In this document: one piece after another, positions 39,407-49,335 of the stretch
How the letters are laid out: each line of letters starts with the position of its first letter
How positions within the stretch are numbered: the stretch's first letter is position 1
NCBI GenBank assembly: GCA_003216275.1
Contig: QCJC01000002.1
Location: 62,001 to 126,000 of the forward strand
Origin: Prochlorococcus sp. AG-402-P18
GTDB lineage: Bacteria > Cyanobacteriota > Cyanobacteriia > PCC-6307 > Cyanobiaceae
DNA length: 64,000 bases
Direction of reading: 5' to 3'
The notes under the pieces: model-generated
Database searches by the model: none
What the model was told of the DNA's origin: nothing
Seen by the model: only the letters and a program-made list of their open reading frames with translations
Made by a program: the position numbers and the translations under genes

Positions 39407-40744
39407 TTATGTTATCACTTTATTTAGTACCGCAATATAGAAACCATCTCCGTTCCATTCTTCACCAGGCCAGATCTGTTTTTCATATTCTAATGAAAAT
39501 TCAGAATGTTTTTTTATAAATTTTTTAATCTGAAGAAAGTTCTCTTCAGGATGAATAGTGCAAGTTGAATACACTAATCTTCCTCCACTAATAAGCAAAG
39601 GAGCTAATGAATCAAGCAATTGATTTTGAAGAATGACAAGCTCTTTAATATTTTTTTCATTAATTCGCCACTTAGCATCTGGGTGCCTGGAAAGAGTTCC
39701 CAAGCCAGAGCAAGGCGCATCAATCAGTATTCGATGGAAATAAGCTTTCCATTCAGGACGTTTAATTAATAAATCATTGGAATCATCAACTAATAATTTT
39801 ATGCATTTAGTACCAAGTCTCTCTGCGTTAGCTAATACTTTTTGGGCTCTTAGATTTGATCGGTCAACAGCCCAAATCTCACCTTTATTCTTTAATAATT
39901 CTGCAATATGCGTTGATTTACCACCTGGTGCAGCACATGCATCAAGGATTCTTTCTCCTGGCAAGGAATCTAGTAATGGTGCGATTAATTGCGAAGATCT
40001 ATCTTGAACACTCCATTTACCTTCTGCATAACCTGGCCATCTCTTAGGTTCACCAACACCAGCTAGAATTTCTATCCCAAAAGGGCAATTTGGAATCAGT
40101 TTATTTTTAATTCCAAAGGAATCAAAATTTTGTTTTACTTCATTCAAATCTGCACGTAATGTATTTACTCTTAAATCAATTGAATTAATGCTATTAAATG
40201 CTTTTGCAACCTCATAAGCATTTTCTATTCCCCTCCATGCAATCAATTCCTTAGCCAACCAAACGGGTATAGACTCATTTTTTGCTAGTTCTAAACTCGG
40301 ATTTGATTTTTTTGGGAGTAAACAACCTTTTTCCTTGCATCGAAGGGCGGATCGTAGTATTCCATTAACCACAGGAGCTAGTTTTTTTAAATAACTTTTT
40401 TTCGCAAGCTCTACAGTGGTATTAATCGCGGCAGCCGGAGGTATTCTCTCCATTTTTAAAATCTGATAAAGGCCTAGGTGTAATAGCCATCTGAATAAAG
40501 GAGGTTGCTTTTTCGCCGATATTTTTCCTAAAAAATCAATCCAGCAATCTAAAAAATATCTTTGACGAATTGCACCATAAGAAAGTTCAGTAATTAAAGC
40601 TTTATCTATCGACTTGAACGAATACAGATTAAAAATCCTCTCCAAAGCCACGTCTGCGAATGCACCTCTGCCAACTGCCTGGAGCACTTCCCAAGCAGCT
40701 TTTCTTGCCTCAAGCCCTTTAATGGATGATAAATTTTTACTCAA
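39407..40744 (-). CDS. rsmB: 16S rRNA (cytosine 967-C5)-methyltransferase
   Basis: RsmB (Sun/Fmu) methylates C967 of 16S rRNA. The 445-residue product has an N-terminal NusB-like RNA-binding domain (AAWEVLQAVGRGAFADVALERI) and a C-terminal SAM domain with DACAAPGGKSTHIAELL, the first conserved Cys in IDAPCSGLGTLSRHPDAKWR and the catalytic Cys in LVYSTCTIHPEENF. Length is normal. Confidence 0.95.
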   Translation of the reverse strand: MSKNLSSIKGLEARKAAWEVLQAVGRGAFADVALERIFNLYSFKSIDKALITELSYGAIRQRYFLDCWIDFLGKISAKKQPPLFRWLLHLGLYQILKMERIPPAAAINTTVELAKKSYLKKLAPVVNGILRSALRCKEKGCLLPKKSNPSLELAKNESIPVWLAKELIAWRGIENAYEVAKAFNSINSIDLRVNTLRADLNEVKQNFDSFGIKNKLIPNCPFGIEILAGVGEPKRWPGYAEGKWSVQDRSSQLIAPLLDSLPGERILDACAAPGGKSTHIAELLKNKGEIWAVDRSNLRAQKVLANAERLGTKCIKLLVDDSNDLLIKRPEWKAYFHRILIDAPCSGLGTLSRHPDAKWRINEKNIKELVILQNQLLDSLAPLLISGGRLVYSTCTIHPEENFLQIKKFIKKHSEFSLEYEKQIWPGEEWNGDGFYIAVLNKVIT

Positions 40745-40945
40745 AACTAAATATTATCAAAATCGGAAAATTAATTTCTAGCGATATCAAATTTTAGTTC
40801 ATAAAGGAAAAAAATTGTTTTATTGCAATCACTCTCAAAAGATGAAGAGAGAGTAGGCCAGCGAAAAAGGTGTAACATAAGATACTTTTAATCTTGTATT
40901 GGCAAAGTTAGAGTTGATACAACTTCTTTAATGTGTGAGGACACA

Positions 40946-41956
40946 ATGAAGCTTTTTCAGCGTTTGCTGGTAGCTCCTGCTGCATTGGGCCTAATGGCTC
41001 CAGTTGCAGCTAATGCAGATACTGCATTTTCATCAACCACAACTCTTTCTGGTGGTGCTTATTTCACTGTTGGTTCAGTAGCTGATGGTGGAACAACTGA
41101 TAAGGAAGAAGAGCTTTATATGCAGTATGCATATGGCCTAGATATTAATTCAAGCTTCACTGGTGAAGACCTTTTCTACGCAGGCATCGAAACTGGTAAT
41201 GCTAGTGGTCCACTAGCTAGCATGGATAGTGCTGTTGAAGGATCAGGTGCACTTAACGTTCACTCATTGTTTTACGCTTTCCCTGTTGGCGATCTTGAAG
41301 TAACCGTTGGACCTTTGGTTGATCAGGATGACGTTGTTGCAGCAACAACTTCAGCTTATTCAGATGCTTTCAGACTAGGCAGCATGCCTTATTCTCTAGC
41401 TGGTAACGAAACTGGTGCTGGAGTTGCTGTTGCTTATTCTAATGACAACGGTGTTGTAGCTTCTGTAAGCTTCGTTTCTCTTGGCGGTGCTGATTCAACT
41501 AAAGGTATCGGTGCTGACGATGCTGATGATGTTTCTACTTTCACTCTTGGCTATAATGGCGATGGATTTGGTGGCGGTCTTGTAATTGCTTCCAATGACG
41601 GTGAAGGCGGTACAGCTGGATACGACACCTTTGGTGGCGGAATTTACTACAGCCCTGAATCATTAGATGCAACATTCAGCGTTGCATATGACACTCAAGA
41701 TCCAGAAACAGGTGCTGATGCAACTGACTTGTTCATCGGTGTTGACTACGAAGTTGGCCCTGGAACATTAAGTGCTGCTTACAATTCAACTGATGTTGAT
41801 GGTGGAGATTCTTTAGATTCAACAGGATTTGAAGTTTCTTACACTTACTCATTAAATGACAACGTTACAATCACTCCTGGCTTCTTCTCTGTAGAAGATA
41901 CAAGTACTGGTGATGATGACTCCGGTGTTGTTGTTGAGACAGCATTTAGCTTCTAA
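40946..41956 (+). CDS. Outer-membrane porin-like protein
   Basis: The product (336 residues from ATG 40946; the track starts five codons earlier) has a signal peptide ending at AANA, then repeated beta-strand-like segments rich in Gly, Asp, Ser and Tyr, and a C-terminal VVVETAFSF whose terminal Phe is typical for barrel insertion. It lacks the SLH domain of larger cyanobacterial Som porins. Codons favour a restricted set and a strong terminator follows, both consistent with high expression. A porin role is inferred from architecture. Confidence 0.75.
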   Translation: MKLFQRLLVAPAALGLMAPVAANADTAFSSTTTLSGGAYFTVGSVADGGTTDKEEELYMQYAYGLDINSSFTGEDLFYAGIETGNASGPLASMDSAVEGSGALNVHSLFYAFPVGDLEVTVGPLVDQDDVVAATTSAYSDAFRLGSMPYSLAGNETGAGVAVAYSNDNGVVASVSFVSLGGADSTKGIGADDADDVSTFTLGYNGDGFGGGLVIASNDGEGGTAGYDTFGGGIYYSPESLDATFSVAYDTQDPETGADATDLFIGVDYEVGPGTLSAAYNSTDVDGGDSLDSTGFEVSYTYSLNDNVTITPGFFSVEDTSTGDDDSGVVVETAFSF

Positions 41957-41983
41957 ATTCATTAGAAATCTAAATACTTAGAT

Positions 41984-42026
41984 CAAAGAGAAAGCTCCTG
42001 TCCAATGGCCAGGAGCTTTCTCTTTG
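41984..42026 (+). terminator. Strong Rho-independent-type terminator after the porin gene
   Basis: A 17-base perfect inverted repeat, CAAAGAGAAAGCTCCTG and its complement, is separated by a nine-base loop and begins 27 bases after the stop codon. It is the strongest terminator-like hairpin I saw in the window. Confidence 0.93.
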
Positions 42027-42145
42027 TCTAGAATTTCGTAAATTGTTTTATCTAAAATATATTTAGTTATTTATTTTAGTTTTTCGATAAGCAATCAAAC
42101 CCACTATTCTCATCAAAAAGCAACACCTATTCTGAAAACCTGGAG

Positions 42146-42835
42146 ATGCCTTTGCTACCTAGACGTTTTGAACGGATTAAATCAGTACTAAACAGAAGGG
42201 TCTCAGACCTCACTGTCTTAATAGAAAATGTTGAAAAGCCACATAATTTATCAGCGATAATAAGAAGCTGTGATGCCGTTGGTGTTCTTGAGGCATATGC
42301 AATCTTTAATAAAGAAAAATTCTTGACATTTAATAGTACCGCTCAAGGGAGCCAGAAATGGGTACAAATTAACCAATACAAGGAAACGACAGAGGCAATA
42401 AAAATTCTTAAGAAAAAAGGATTTAAATTATATGGTGCTAACTTGAACCCACAATCAATTGACTATAGAAAGTGTAATTTCAAGGGGCCAACAGTATTCG
42501 TTCTAGGTGCCGAAAAATGGGGAATCAGTAAAAAAGCAGAAGATCTAATGGATGAACACATTCATATTCCAATGAGAGGAATGGTTGAATCATTGAATGT
42601 ATCAGTTGCGGCATCTACATTATTGTTTGAAGCAACAAGACAGCGAGAAGTAGCAAATATAATGCCTGAATCAGGAGAAGGAATGAGCCCAGATACCTAC
42701 AAAAAAAAGATATTTGAATGGGCTTACCCAGAGGTTGCTGACTGGTGCAAAGTTAAAGGTAGAAAATATCCAGAACTTAATGACCAAGGCGAAATAATAG
42801 AAAAACTTCCGAGAACGGAAAAAATGAGACATTGA
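42146..42835 (+). CDS. trmH: SpoU/TrmH-family tRNA 2'-O-methyltransferase
   Basis: TrmH methylates the 2'-OH of G18 in the D-loop of tRNAs. The 229-residue SPOUT product carries the three family motifs NLSAIIRSCDAVGV with the catalytic Arg, VFVLGAEKWGIS, and IPMRGMVESLNVSVAASTLLFEATRQRE at the knot. The basic N-terminus (LPRRFERIKSVLNRR) fits tRNA-binding TrmH rather than rRNA RlmB. Confidence 0.9.
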   Translation: MPLLPRRFERIKSVLNRRVSDLTVLIENVEKPHNLSAIIRSCDAVGVLEAYAIFNKEKFLTFNSTAQGSQKWVQINQYKETTEAIKILKKKGFKLYGANLNPQSIDYRKCNFKGPTVFVLGAEKWGISKKAEDLMDEHIHIPMRGMVESLNVSVAASTLLFEATRQREVANIMPESGEGMSPDTYKKKIFEWAYPEVADWCKVKGRKYPELNDQGEIIEKLPRTEKMRH

Positions 42836-42865
42836 AGAATTTTTCTAAACTGTTAGTTAATTGGT

Positions 42866-43717
42866 TTATAACTCTGAAACAGATTCACTTATTAGATTTT
42901 CCAACCCCTCTCCAATAAATGACAATCCTAAAACCAAAACAAACATAGCAAAACCAGGATAGATTGCTGTCCACCAAACACCAGTAGGCAAGGCAACTAA
43001 TGCCATATTTAGATCACTTCCCCACTCTGGAACAGTCTCCGGAAGTCCTAATCCCAGAAATCCCAGTCCCCCAAGAACTAATACCGCATCGGCAGCATTA
43101 AGCGTTAAGACCACAGGGACAGAAGTAAGAACATTTTTTAAAAGATATTTTCTTATCACCCAAAAAGGAGAAGCTCCCATTGATATTGCAGCTTCAATAT
43201 ATAATTCTGATTTAATCTGTGAAGTCTGGTTTCTAACAAGTCGAAAATATTGAGGTATATAAACAACACAAAGTGCAATCGCAGCATTCAATATTCCTTT
43301 CCCTAATAAAAATGCCATGACCACAGAAAGAAGAAGGACAGGAATGGTATAAAGAGTATCCATCAAAAGAACTAAAACCCTATCCAAAAGCCCACCAATA
43401 TATCCACTTAGAAGTCCCAAAGGTATTCCGATTAATAAAGCAAGAGATACTGCAATAAATACTACTTTTAAGGCAACGCCACTTCCAGCAAGAGTTCTAA
43501 TACAAACGTCTCTTCCTAAACGATCGGTTCCACACCAATGATCTATAGATGGAGCTGAAAAAATTGGATTTCCTAGGCCAAATTGACCATCAGGCACAAT
43601 TCCATAAGATATCAATACGGGCATAAGAAACGAGATAGCTCCATAAACGAACACAATCCCCAGCCCAACATACATTAAACGTGTTGATAAATTCTTACGG
43701 CTTAAAAACCTACTCAA
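42866..43717 (-). CDS. Peptide/nickel-type ABC transporter permease (DppC-like)
   Basis: This is a membrane subunit of a binding-protein-dependent importer. The 283-residue product has an N-terminal OppC-like part with HWCGTDRLGRDVCIRTLAGSGVAL, about six spans, and the EAA loop YIEAAISMGASPFWVIRKYLLKN that couples to the ATPase. No DppA, DppB, DppD or DppF partner lies next to it, so it must pair with components elsewhere or be a solo remnant. Substrate unknown. Confidence 0.88.
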   Translation of the reverse strand: MSRFLSRKNLSTRLMYVGLGIVFVYGAISFLMPVLISYGIVPDGQFGLGNPIFSAPSIDHWCGTDRLGRDVCIRTLAGSGVALKVVFIAVSLALLIGIPLGLLSGYIGGLLDRVLVLLMDTLYTIPVLLLSVVMAFLLGKGILNAAIALCVVYIPQYFRLVRNQTSQIKSELYIEAAISMGASPFWVIRKYLLKNVLTSVPVVLTLNAADAVLVLGGLGFLGLGLPETVPEWGSDLNMALVALPTGVWWTAIYPGFAMFVLVLGLSFIGEGLENLISESVSEL

Positions 43718-43789
43718 ATCGAACTTAAAATAAAAAGACCTAATTAAATTTAACTATAAAAGGTAGAAATTAAAATAAAAATTGCTTAA

Positions 43790-43987
43790 ATGAATCAATA
43801 CATACAATTTAAAATGAATTTCAAAAACGATGGACTTACGGTAGGGGAACTCTCTATAGCCATTGCAACATTAATCATTATTGGTTTTATATGGACTAAC
43901 CTGACTAGAGATAAAGGCAATCAGGAGGTCTCAATAATTATCAATAATTCAATTAAAACAAGTCAAGTAAGCCAATTATGTACCTAG
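43790..43987 (+). CDS. Small pseudopilin-like membrane peptide
   Basis: This 65-residue protein has a basic N-terminus followed by DGLTVGELSIAIATLIIIGFIW and a short polar tail. The segment resembles a type IV prepilin signal: a Gly before the cleavage point, a hydrophobic helix, and a Glu at position +5. If so it would be cut by PilD to a protein of about 50 residues, very small for a pilin. It has a clear frame and sits alone between dppC-like and lepA genes. Confidence 0.55.
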   Translation: MNQYIQFKMNFKNDGLTVGELSIAIATLIIIGFIWTNLTRDKGNQEVSIIINNSIKTSQVSQLCT

Positions 43988-43998
43988 AAAAATTTCTA

Positions 43999-45810
43999 TT
44001 AGTCATTATTTAATTTTAGGACAGCCATAAAAGCTTCTTGAGGAACATCAACCTTACCCATAGATTTCATTCGTTTTTTTCCTTTAGCCTGCTTCTTCAG
44101 CAATTTCTTCTTTCTAGAGATATCTCCTCCATAACATTTGGATAAAACATCTTTTCTTAAAGCACTAATACCTTCACTAGCAATAATTCGACTCCCTATA
44201 GAAGCTTGTAAAGGTATCTTAAATTGTTGTTTAGGAATAAGTTCTTTTAATTTCTCAACAAGTCCTTTCCCTACACCATAAGCTCTATCTTTATGCACAA
44301 TTGTCGTCAAAGGATCTGCTTTTTCAGAATTAATTAAAACGTCTAACCTGACTAAGTCATTTTTCCTGTACCCAATTAAGTGATACTCCATTGAGGCATA
44401 TCCCTTTGTTCTACTTTTCATTTGATCAAAGAAATCAGTCACCACTTCCGCAAGAGGAATTTCATATATAAGAGTCACTCGATCAGTTGTTATGTATTTC
44501 ATATCGATAAAGTCTCCCCTTCTGTCCTGACAAAGCCCCATTAGAGTCCCGTTAAAATCATTGGGTGCATAAATTTCCATTCTTACGTAGGGTTCTTCTA
44601 TTGAGTCACGTTTTTGGGGATCTGGAAGTGTAGCTGGATTATCTATCATCAAAACTTTTCCATCAATCATTTTTACTTTATAAATAACGGACGGTGCAGT
44701 CACAATTAAATCCAAGTCATATTCTCGTTCTAATCTCTCTTGGACAATTTCCATATGTAATAAACCTAAAAATCCACAACGAAACCCAAATCCCATTGCA
44801 CTACTTGTCTCGGGTTCATATTTCAATGCCGCATCTGATAACTGCAATTTATCTAGAGCCTCTCTTAGATCTGGATATTGATCTGCATCCGTGGGGAACA
44901 ACCCACAAAAGACCATTGGCTTCGCTTCGGTATAACCCGGCAATGCTTCTTCAGCTGGTCGATCTTGCAAAGTTATGGTGTCACCAACTCTTGCATCGGC
45001 AACTGCTTTAATTGAGGCCGCTAAATATCCGACTTCACCGGCATGAAGTTCATTGACCTTTACTTGATCGGGTGCCATAACACCTATTTCATCAAGCTCA
45101 TAACTTTTTTTACTAGCCATAAGTAAAATCTTGTCTTTTTTACTTATCCCACCACTCATAATTCTGAAATAGACAATCACTCCTCTGTAAGGATCGTAAT
45201 AAGAGTCAAAAATAAGTGCTTTTGTGACTTGACCTGCAATATCTTTCGGAGAAGGTATTCTATCAACTACTGCTTGTAGTATTTCTGGTATACCAACCCC
45301 TGTTTTGGCAGAGCAAGAGATTGCATTTGATGTATCCAAACCAATAATGGATTCAATTTCATTTTTAATCTTTTGAGGATCAGCCCCAGGCAAATCGACC
45401 TTATTAAGAACTGGAATAATTTCTAAGTCATTTTCTAAAGCAAGATAAACATTGGCCAAAGTTTGAGCTTCTACTCCTTGACTAGCATCAACGACCAACA
45501 ATGCACCTTCACAAGCTTGTAATGATCGACTCACCTCATAAGAGAAATCAACATGCCCAGGAGTATCAATCAAATTCAAAACATATTCCTCTCCATCATT
45601 AGCTTTATAATTCATTCGCGCAGCCTGTAATTTTATAGTTATGCCTCTCTCTCTCTCAAGATCCATATTGTCCAAGAATTGCTCTTGCATGTCTCTAGAG
45701 GAGACTGTGCCAGTATCCTGAAGTAGCCTATCTGCCAAGGTTGATTTACCATGGTCGATATGAGCGATTATACAAAAGTTTCTCAGTCGAGAAATGGGCA
45801 CACTAGTCAT
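43999..45810 (-). CDS. lepA: Elongation factor 4 (LepA)
   Basis: LepA is a translational GTPase that acts on ribosomes during initiation or stalled elongation. The 603-residue product has G1 [15 protein letters not shown], the G3 DTPGH, G4 [12 protein letters not shown]-like domains II, III and V, and the specific C-terminal domain ending in [19 protein letters not shown]. Length is exactly usual for LepA. Confidence 0.97.
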   Translation of the reverse strand: MTSVPISRLRNFCIIAHIDHGKSTLADRLLQDTGTVSSRDMQEQFLDNMDLERERGITIKLQAARMNYKANDGEEYVLNLIDTPGHVDFSYEVSRSLQACEGALLVVDASQGVEAQTLANVYLALENDLEIIPVLNKVDLPGADPQKIKNEIESIIGLDTSNAISCSAKTGVGIPEILQAVVDRIPSPKDIAGQVTKALIFDSYYDPYRGVIVYFRIMSGGISKKDKILLMASKKSYELDEIGVMAPDQVKVNELHAGEVGYLAASIKAVADARVGDTITLQDRPAEEALPGYTEAKPMVFCGLFPTDADQYPDLREALDKLQLSDAALKYEPETSSAMGFGFRCGFLGLLHMEIVQERLEREYDLDLIVTAPSVIYKVKMIDGKVLMIDNPATLPDPQKRDSIEEPYVRMEIYAPNDFNGTLMGLCQDRRGDFIDMKYITTDRVTLIYEIPLAEVVTDFFDQMKSRTKGYASMEYHLIGYRKNDLVRLDVLINSEKADPLTTIVHKDRAYGVGKGLVEKLKELIPKQQFKIPLQASIGSRIIASEGISALRKDVLSKCYGGDISRKKKLLKKQAKGKKRMKSMGKVDVPQEAFMAVLKLNND

Positions 45811-45895
45811 GCTAAAAAAGTTGAAAGCAAAAGATCTTCAGTTACCAAATCACCTCTAAATAAAAAATAAATATAACTCACTAATAACTAAAGTT

Positions 45896-47422
45896 CTAAC
45901 TTAACTTAAGTAAGAAATCATTTCTTTGGCGAATTGATGATAGTACTTCTTGATTTGAATTAATATCTGATCCAATACTTGGAAAAAGTTCTAACATTCT
46001 ATTTTGCCATTGACCGGACTTCATTTTTTCATGCCAGCAACGGTTTAGAACTTCAATCATAATTGTTACTGCTGTGCTGGCTCCTGGAGAAGCGCCAAGT
46101 AAAGCTGCTAAGGATCCATCAGATGAAGTTACAACTTCTGTACCCATTTTCAAAACTCCACCTTGAGGGGTTTGTTTAATTATTTGAACACGCTGACCGG
46201 CAACTGAAAGTTTCCAATCACTTGGCGAGACAAGAGGAAGAAATCTTTTTAAAGTTTCTATTCGATCCTCATTTGTTTGTATTAATTGATTAAATAAGTA
46301 TTTCCCTAAATCTAGGTTATCTAGTCCTGCTTGAATCATGGGAAAAAAATTAGTTGGTTTTATTGATCTAAATAAATCTAATTTTGATCCATATTTTAGG
46401 AAATTCGAACTGAACCCTGCAAAAGGGCCAAAGAGAAGAGATCTTTCTCCATTTATCCATCTTGTATCTAAGTGAGGGACTGACATTGGTGGTGCGCCAA
46501 CTGCTGCATTTCCATAAACCTTAGCGTTATGAATTTTTGTTGATTTTTCTTCCTCACAAATCAACCATTTACCACTAACTGGAAAACCTCCATATGACAA
46601 CCCTTCTGGAATTCCTGATTTTTGCAAGAGAGATAAAGCGCCCCCTCCTGCGCCAAGAAATACAAATTTTGATCTAACAATTCTATTGTTTTTGGTTCCA
46701 TTTAAAGACAAATACCAATCTCCCTCATTATCTTGTTGAAGATTTTCAACATTAGTTGAGTAATTAATCTCAATAGACTCTTTCGGTTCAATCATATTGA
46801 TATATGAACGAGTTAAATTACCAAAATCAATATCAGTTCCTCTTTTAATTCTTGTTGCAGCTATCTTCTCACTCTTTTCCCTACCATCCATAACCAATGG
46901 AATCCAATCTTTTAATTCAGCATGATCCATTGTGAAATCCATTTGTGAAAAGGCGGCATGAGAACTAATTTCAGAAAACCTTTTTTTGAGAAAGGAAATA
47001 TCGTTATCTCCAAAAACAAGACTTATATGTGGCAACTTATTTAAAAAAGTTTTTGGCATCAATTGCCCTTTCTCTGACAAAGAGGCCCAAAACTCTAGGC
47101 TTTGCTCAAATGATTTATTTATTTCAAAAGCTTTGGTAGTACTAATAGCACCATTTGCTTGAATTGGTGTGTAATTCAGCTCACAGTTAGCCGCATGGCC
47201 TGTTCCAGCATTATTCTTAGCACTGCTGCTTTCCAAACCAGGAGAGGATAATCGTTCAACAATTAATAATCTCAAATCTGGCTCAAGCTCATGCAAAAGG
47301 ACTGCAAGTGTTGAGCTCATGATTCCTGCACCTACCAATATTGCGTCATAAGTATTTTCCGAACCTGAGGCACTGTTATTAAACAAAATCTTTATCAAGA
47401 TTACATATAGAATATCCTGCAA
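45896..47422 (-). CDS. mqo: Malate:quinone oxidoreductase
   Basis: Mqo is a membrane-associated flavoenzyme that oxidises malate to oxaloacetate and passes electrons to quinone. The 508-residue product has the FAD-binding GAGIMSSTLAVLLHELEP near residue 32, NNAGTGHAANCELNYTP, and LGASPGASTAVTIMIEVL near the C-terminus, all matching Mqo. The ATG at 47422 gives a hydrophobic N-terminal extension (MQDILYVILIKILF) that is not typical, so the real start may be internal and noncanonical. Confidence 0.93.
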   Translation of the reverse strand: MQDILYVILIKILFNNSASGSENTYDAILVGAGIMSSTLAVLLHELEPDLRLLIVERLSSPGLESSSAKNNAGTGHAANCELNYTPIQANGAISTTKAFEINKSFEQSLEFWASLSEKGQLMPKTFLNKLPHISLVFGDNDISFLKKRFSEISSHAAFSQMDFTMDHAELKDWIPLVMDGREKSEKIAATRIKRGTDIDFGNLTRSYINMIEPKESIEINYSTNVENLQQDNEGDWYLSLNGTKNNRIVRSKFVFLGAGGGALSLLQKSGIPEGLSYGGFPVSGKWLICEEEKSTKIHNAKVYGNAAVGAPPMSVPHLDTRWINGERSLLFGPFAGFSSNFLKYGSKLDLFRSIKPTNFFPMIQAGLDNLDLGKYLFNQLIQTNEDRIETLKRFLPLVSPSDWKLSVAGQRVQIIKQTPQGGVLKMGTEVVTSSDGSLAALLGASPGASTAVTIMIEVLNRCWHEKMKSGQWQNRMLELFPSIGSDINSNQEVLSSIRQRNDFLLKLS

Positions 47423-47459
47423 TTAACTAAGCTAAGCAAAATAATTTAAGCAAGCCAAA

Positions 47460-47705
47460 ATGAGCGACGAAACTCTAGCCCTCACCACAGAAAATGTTGA
47501 AAAGGTTCTCGATGAATTAAGGCCATTTCTAATGGCTGATGGCGGAAATGTAGAGATAGCCGAGATAGATGGACCAATTGTCAAAGTAAGACTTCAAGGC
47601 GCTTGCGGTAGTTGCCCAAGCAGCACAATGACTCTAAAAATGGGGATAGAAAGAAAGCTAAGAGAAATGATTCCTGAAGTTAATGAGGTGATCCAAGTCC
47701 TCTAA
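47460..47705 (+). CDS. NifU-like (Nfu) iron-sulfur scaffold protein
   Basis: Cyanobacterial Nfu, an 81-residue single-domain protein, carries assembled Fe-S clusters to targets such as photosystem I. It matches the Nfu domain over its whole length, with [18 protein letters not shown] and the cluster-binding CGSC in [20 protein letters not shown]. Head-to-head with mqo, about 40 bases between the starts. Confidence 0.94.
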   Translation: MSDETLALTTENVEKVLDELRPFLMADGGNVEIAEIDGPIVKVRLQGACGSCPSSTMTLKMGIERKLREMIPEVNEVIQVL

Positions 47706-47732
47706 AATAAATACCTAAAAAGTTTTTATTAT

Positions 47733-47993
47733 TTAATTTTGAGAATTTAATTCCCTTTGAATTGCAGACTTATAGTTAAGACAATCTAAAGGCAAACCAT
47801 TGTAAATAAGATATCCGATTGGAGCCACTAATCCAACTGTAAAAACAAGGTTAGACCAGTTCAAGCCTACATTGCTTAGTAAAAAAGTTATTCCATATAT
47901 CCCTAAAAGATAAATATGCAGGATCAAAAATTCGTTAGTTTTTTGAACAGGCCATCGAAAGATAGAACCTAAGAAGAATAAAACACCTTTCAT
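47733..47993 (-). CDS. Small membrane protein, unknown function
   Basis: The 86-residue product has two predicted spans (ILHIYLLGIYGITFLLS and LVFTVGLVAPIGYLIY) and a hydrophilic C-terminus. I do not recognise a family. It is convergent with the nfu gene, with a 27-base gap, and starts the small-membrane-protein cluster preceding the NicO gene. Confidence 0.55.
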   Translation of the reverse strand: MKGVLFFLGSIFRWPVQKTNEFLILHIYLLGIYGITFLLSNVGLNWSNLVFTVGLVAPIGYLIYNGLPLDCLNYKSAIQRELNSQN

Positions 47994-48082
47994 TAATCTT
48001 ATTTATAACAAAATGATCATACATAATCCTTAATCATTTTTACCAAAAGAAATGTATCTAAAGACGAACAATGATGTATCAA

Positions 48083-48217
48083 TTAACTTTTCAATTTGGA
48101 TTTGTTTTGAAAATATTCATATTTAAGCTTTCTCATCCTTCTAGACCAAATCAAAGTAGCAATAACAACCCATAAGAAGAATCCTCCCAAGGCAATAAGG
48201 CTAACGGTGTAATTCAT
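48083..48217 (-). CDS. Small single-span membrane protein (44 aa)
   Basis: This ORF, too short for the track, reads MNYTVSLIALGGFFLWVVIA, one hydrophobic helix, then WSRRMRKLKYEYFQNKSKLKS, a basic cytoplasm-like tail. It lies 11 bases downstream of the NicO-family gene on the same strand. The layout is coherent, but function is unknown. Confidence 0.5.
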   Translation of the reverse strand: MNYTVSLIALGGFFLWVVIATLIWSRRMRKLKYEYFQNKSKLKS

Positions 48218-48228
48218 AAAAAAGACTT

Positions 48229-48897
48229 TTAAGAAGTAAAGATCGAAGTTTTTTGAAGCCAAAATATTCCTGTCACTATTGATAGTCCTCCTATGGATCG
48301 CATCAAGAAAGGGTAAAACATCTTATTAGCTTTATTAGCTGCAAAAGATATGCCTAAAACTACGCATCCCATAGCAAAAACAGAGCCAAGTAAATATGCC
48401 AATAGATAAGCCATCGCGCCTACTAATGGCAATGCCAGTGCAGGAATAATTGCGACTAAATGACTGGCGCCTGCAAAACCGTGCAAAACACCTAATCCTG
48501 TTGCAGCATGTGTATGACTTTTATTAAATTTATTTCCAAGTGAATGGAAATGAAAATGTTTATGAGGTGATTCTTCTCCATGCATATGCTGATGCATATG
48601 AATGTTTACTCTCAATGAAGTCCTGATAGCTAGGATTCCAACAATCAAAAGGCTTATGCCAACAAGAAACTCTGCATAAGAGGACATTAATTCAATATTT
48701 ATTAAGTCCTTAGCTAAAATTCCTAATATTGAGAGGATCAGAACACCCGCTGAATGTCCAACCCCCCATGCTAACCCATCTATTAGGGCTACTTGTGGTT
48801 TTCGGATTGCTGAAGGCGCCATTGCGACCATATGGTCTGCACCACTTACAACGTGAACTGCTCCAGCAGCAAAGCCAGTTATAGTGCTGATCAACAT
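48229..48897 (-). CDS. NicO/UreH-like metal transporter
   Basis: The 222-residue product has six or seven spans, an N-terminal HVVSGADHMVAMAPSAI resembling the HX4DH metal signature, and a cytoplasmic loop very rich in His (HMHQHMHGEESPHKHFHFH). That is the pattern of nickel/cobalt permeases and their RcnA/UreH relatives. Nickel for urease or Ni-superoxide dismutase is the likely cargo, although HupE/UreJ-like proteins cannot be excluded. Confidence 0.8.
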   Translation of the reverse strand: MLISTITGFAAGAVHVVSGADHMVAMAPSAIRKPQVALIDGLAWGVGHSAGVLILSILGILAKDLINIELMSSYAEFLVGISLLIVGILAIRTSLRVNIHMHQHMHGEESPHKHFHFHSLGNKFNKSHTHAATGLGVLHGFAGASHLVAIIPALALPLVGAMAYLLAYLLGSVFAMGCVVLGISFAANKANKMFYPFLMRSIGGLSIVTGIFWLQKTSIFTS

Positions 48898-49098
48898 AAA
48901 AATTGACCAGAAAAAAAGTTTTTCATTAAATGACTATTGTCTTCATCAAAAGAATTCAATTCATTTTCCAATAGCCAAATAATATTACCTCCAGGAAGTT
49001 CAAATATAAGCAAAGTAAATTAAAAAATATCTAAATGAAAATTATTAAATATATTTAATCTAAACTTTAAGAATTTAGATTTAATAAAGTTATTTATT

Positions 49099-49335
49099 TT
49101 ATGAAATTTGATCCTTTTGAAGCTTTCCAGACATTTCATATGCATCTGAATTGCCACCATGACCATGAGCAATACCTAATTCATGCATTTTTGCATGCTC
49201 ATCAATTGTATCTCTAAGCTCTTTTGAACCTGAACCAAAGGTTGAGTAAACTCCGTAAGCAACTGATCCAGCTAATAAAACAACTATTCCTCCGATAAGC
49301 ATTAGTAGAGTTGGATCAGTAGTTGAGGTTTCCAT
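49099..49335 (-). CDS. PsbN-like small membrane protein with long C-terminal extension
   Basis: The 78-residue product starts METSTTDPTLLMLIGGIVVL, has one span, and continues AYGVYSTFGSGSKELRDTIDEH. This tracks the PsbN pattern (MET, one span, GxYTAFGPPSKxLxDPFDDHED) closely, although PsbN is normally about 43-50 residues and lies opposite psbH, which is not here. About 30 extra residues with HGHGG follow. I therefore call it a PsbN-like protein, not a proven psbN. Confidence 0.55.
   Translation of the reverse strand: METSTTDPTLLMLIGGIVVLLAGSVAYGVYSTFGSGSKELRDTIDEHAKMHELGIAHGHGGNSDAYEMSGKLQKDQIS

Noticed and set aside
40845-40870. ACTCTC/GAGAGT short inverted repeat upstream of the porin gene
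   Set aside because: Six-base stem in low-complexity purine-rich sequence; likely chance.
47000-47460. Alternative mqo starts
   Set aside because: No ATG, GTG or TTG between 47422 and the FAD motif gives a clearly better N-terminus, so the track start was kept with a note.
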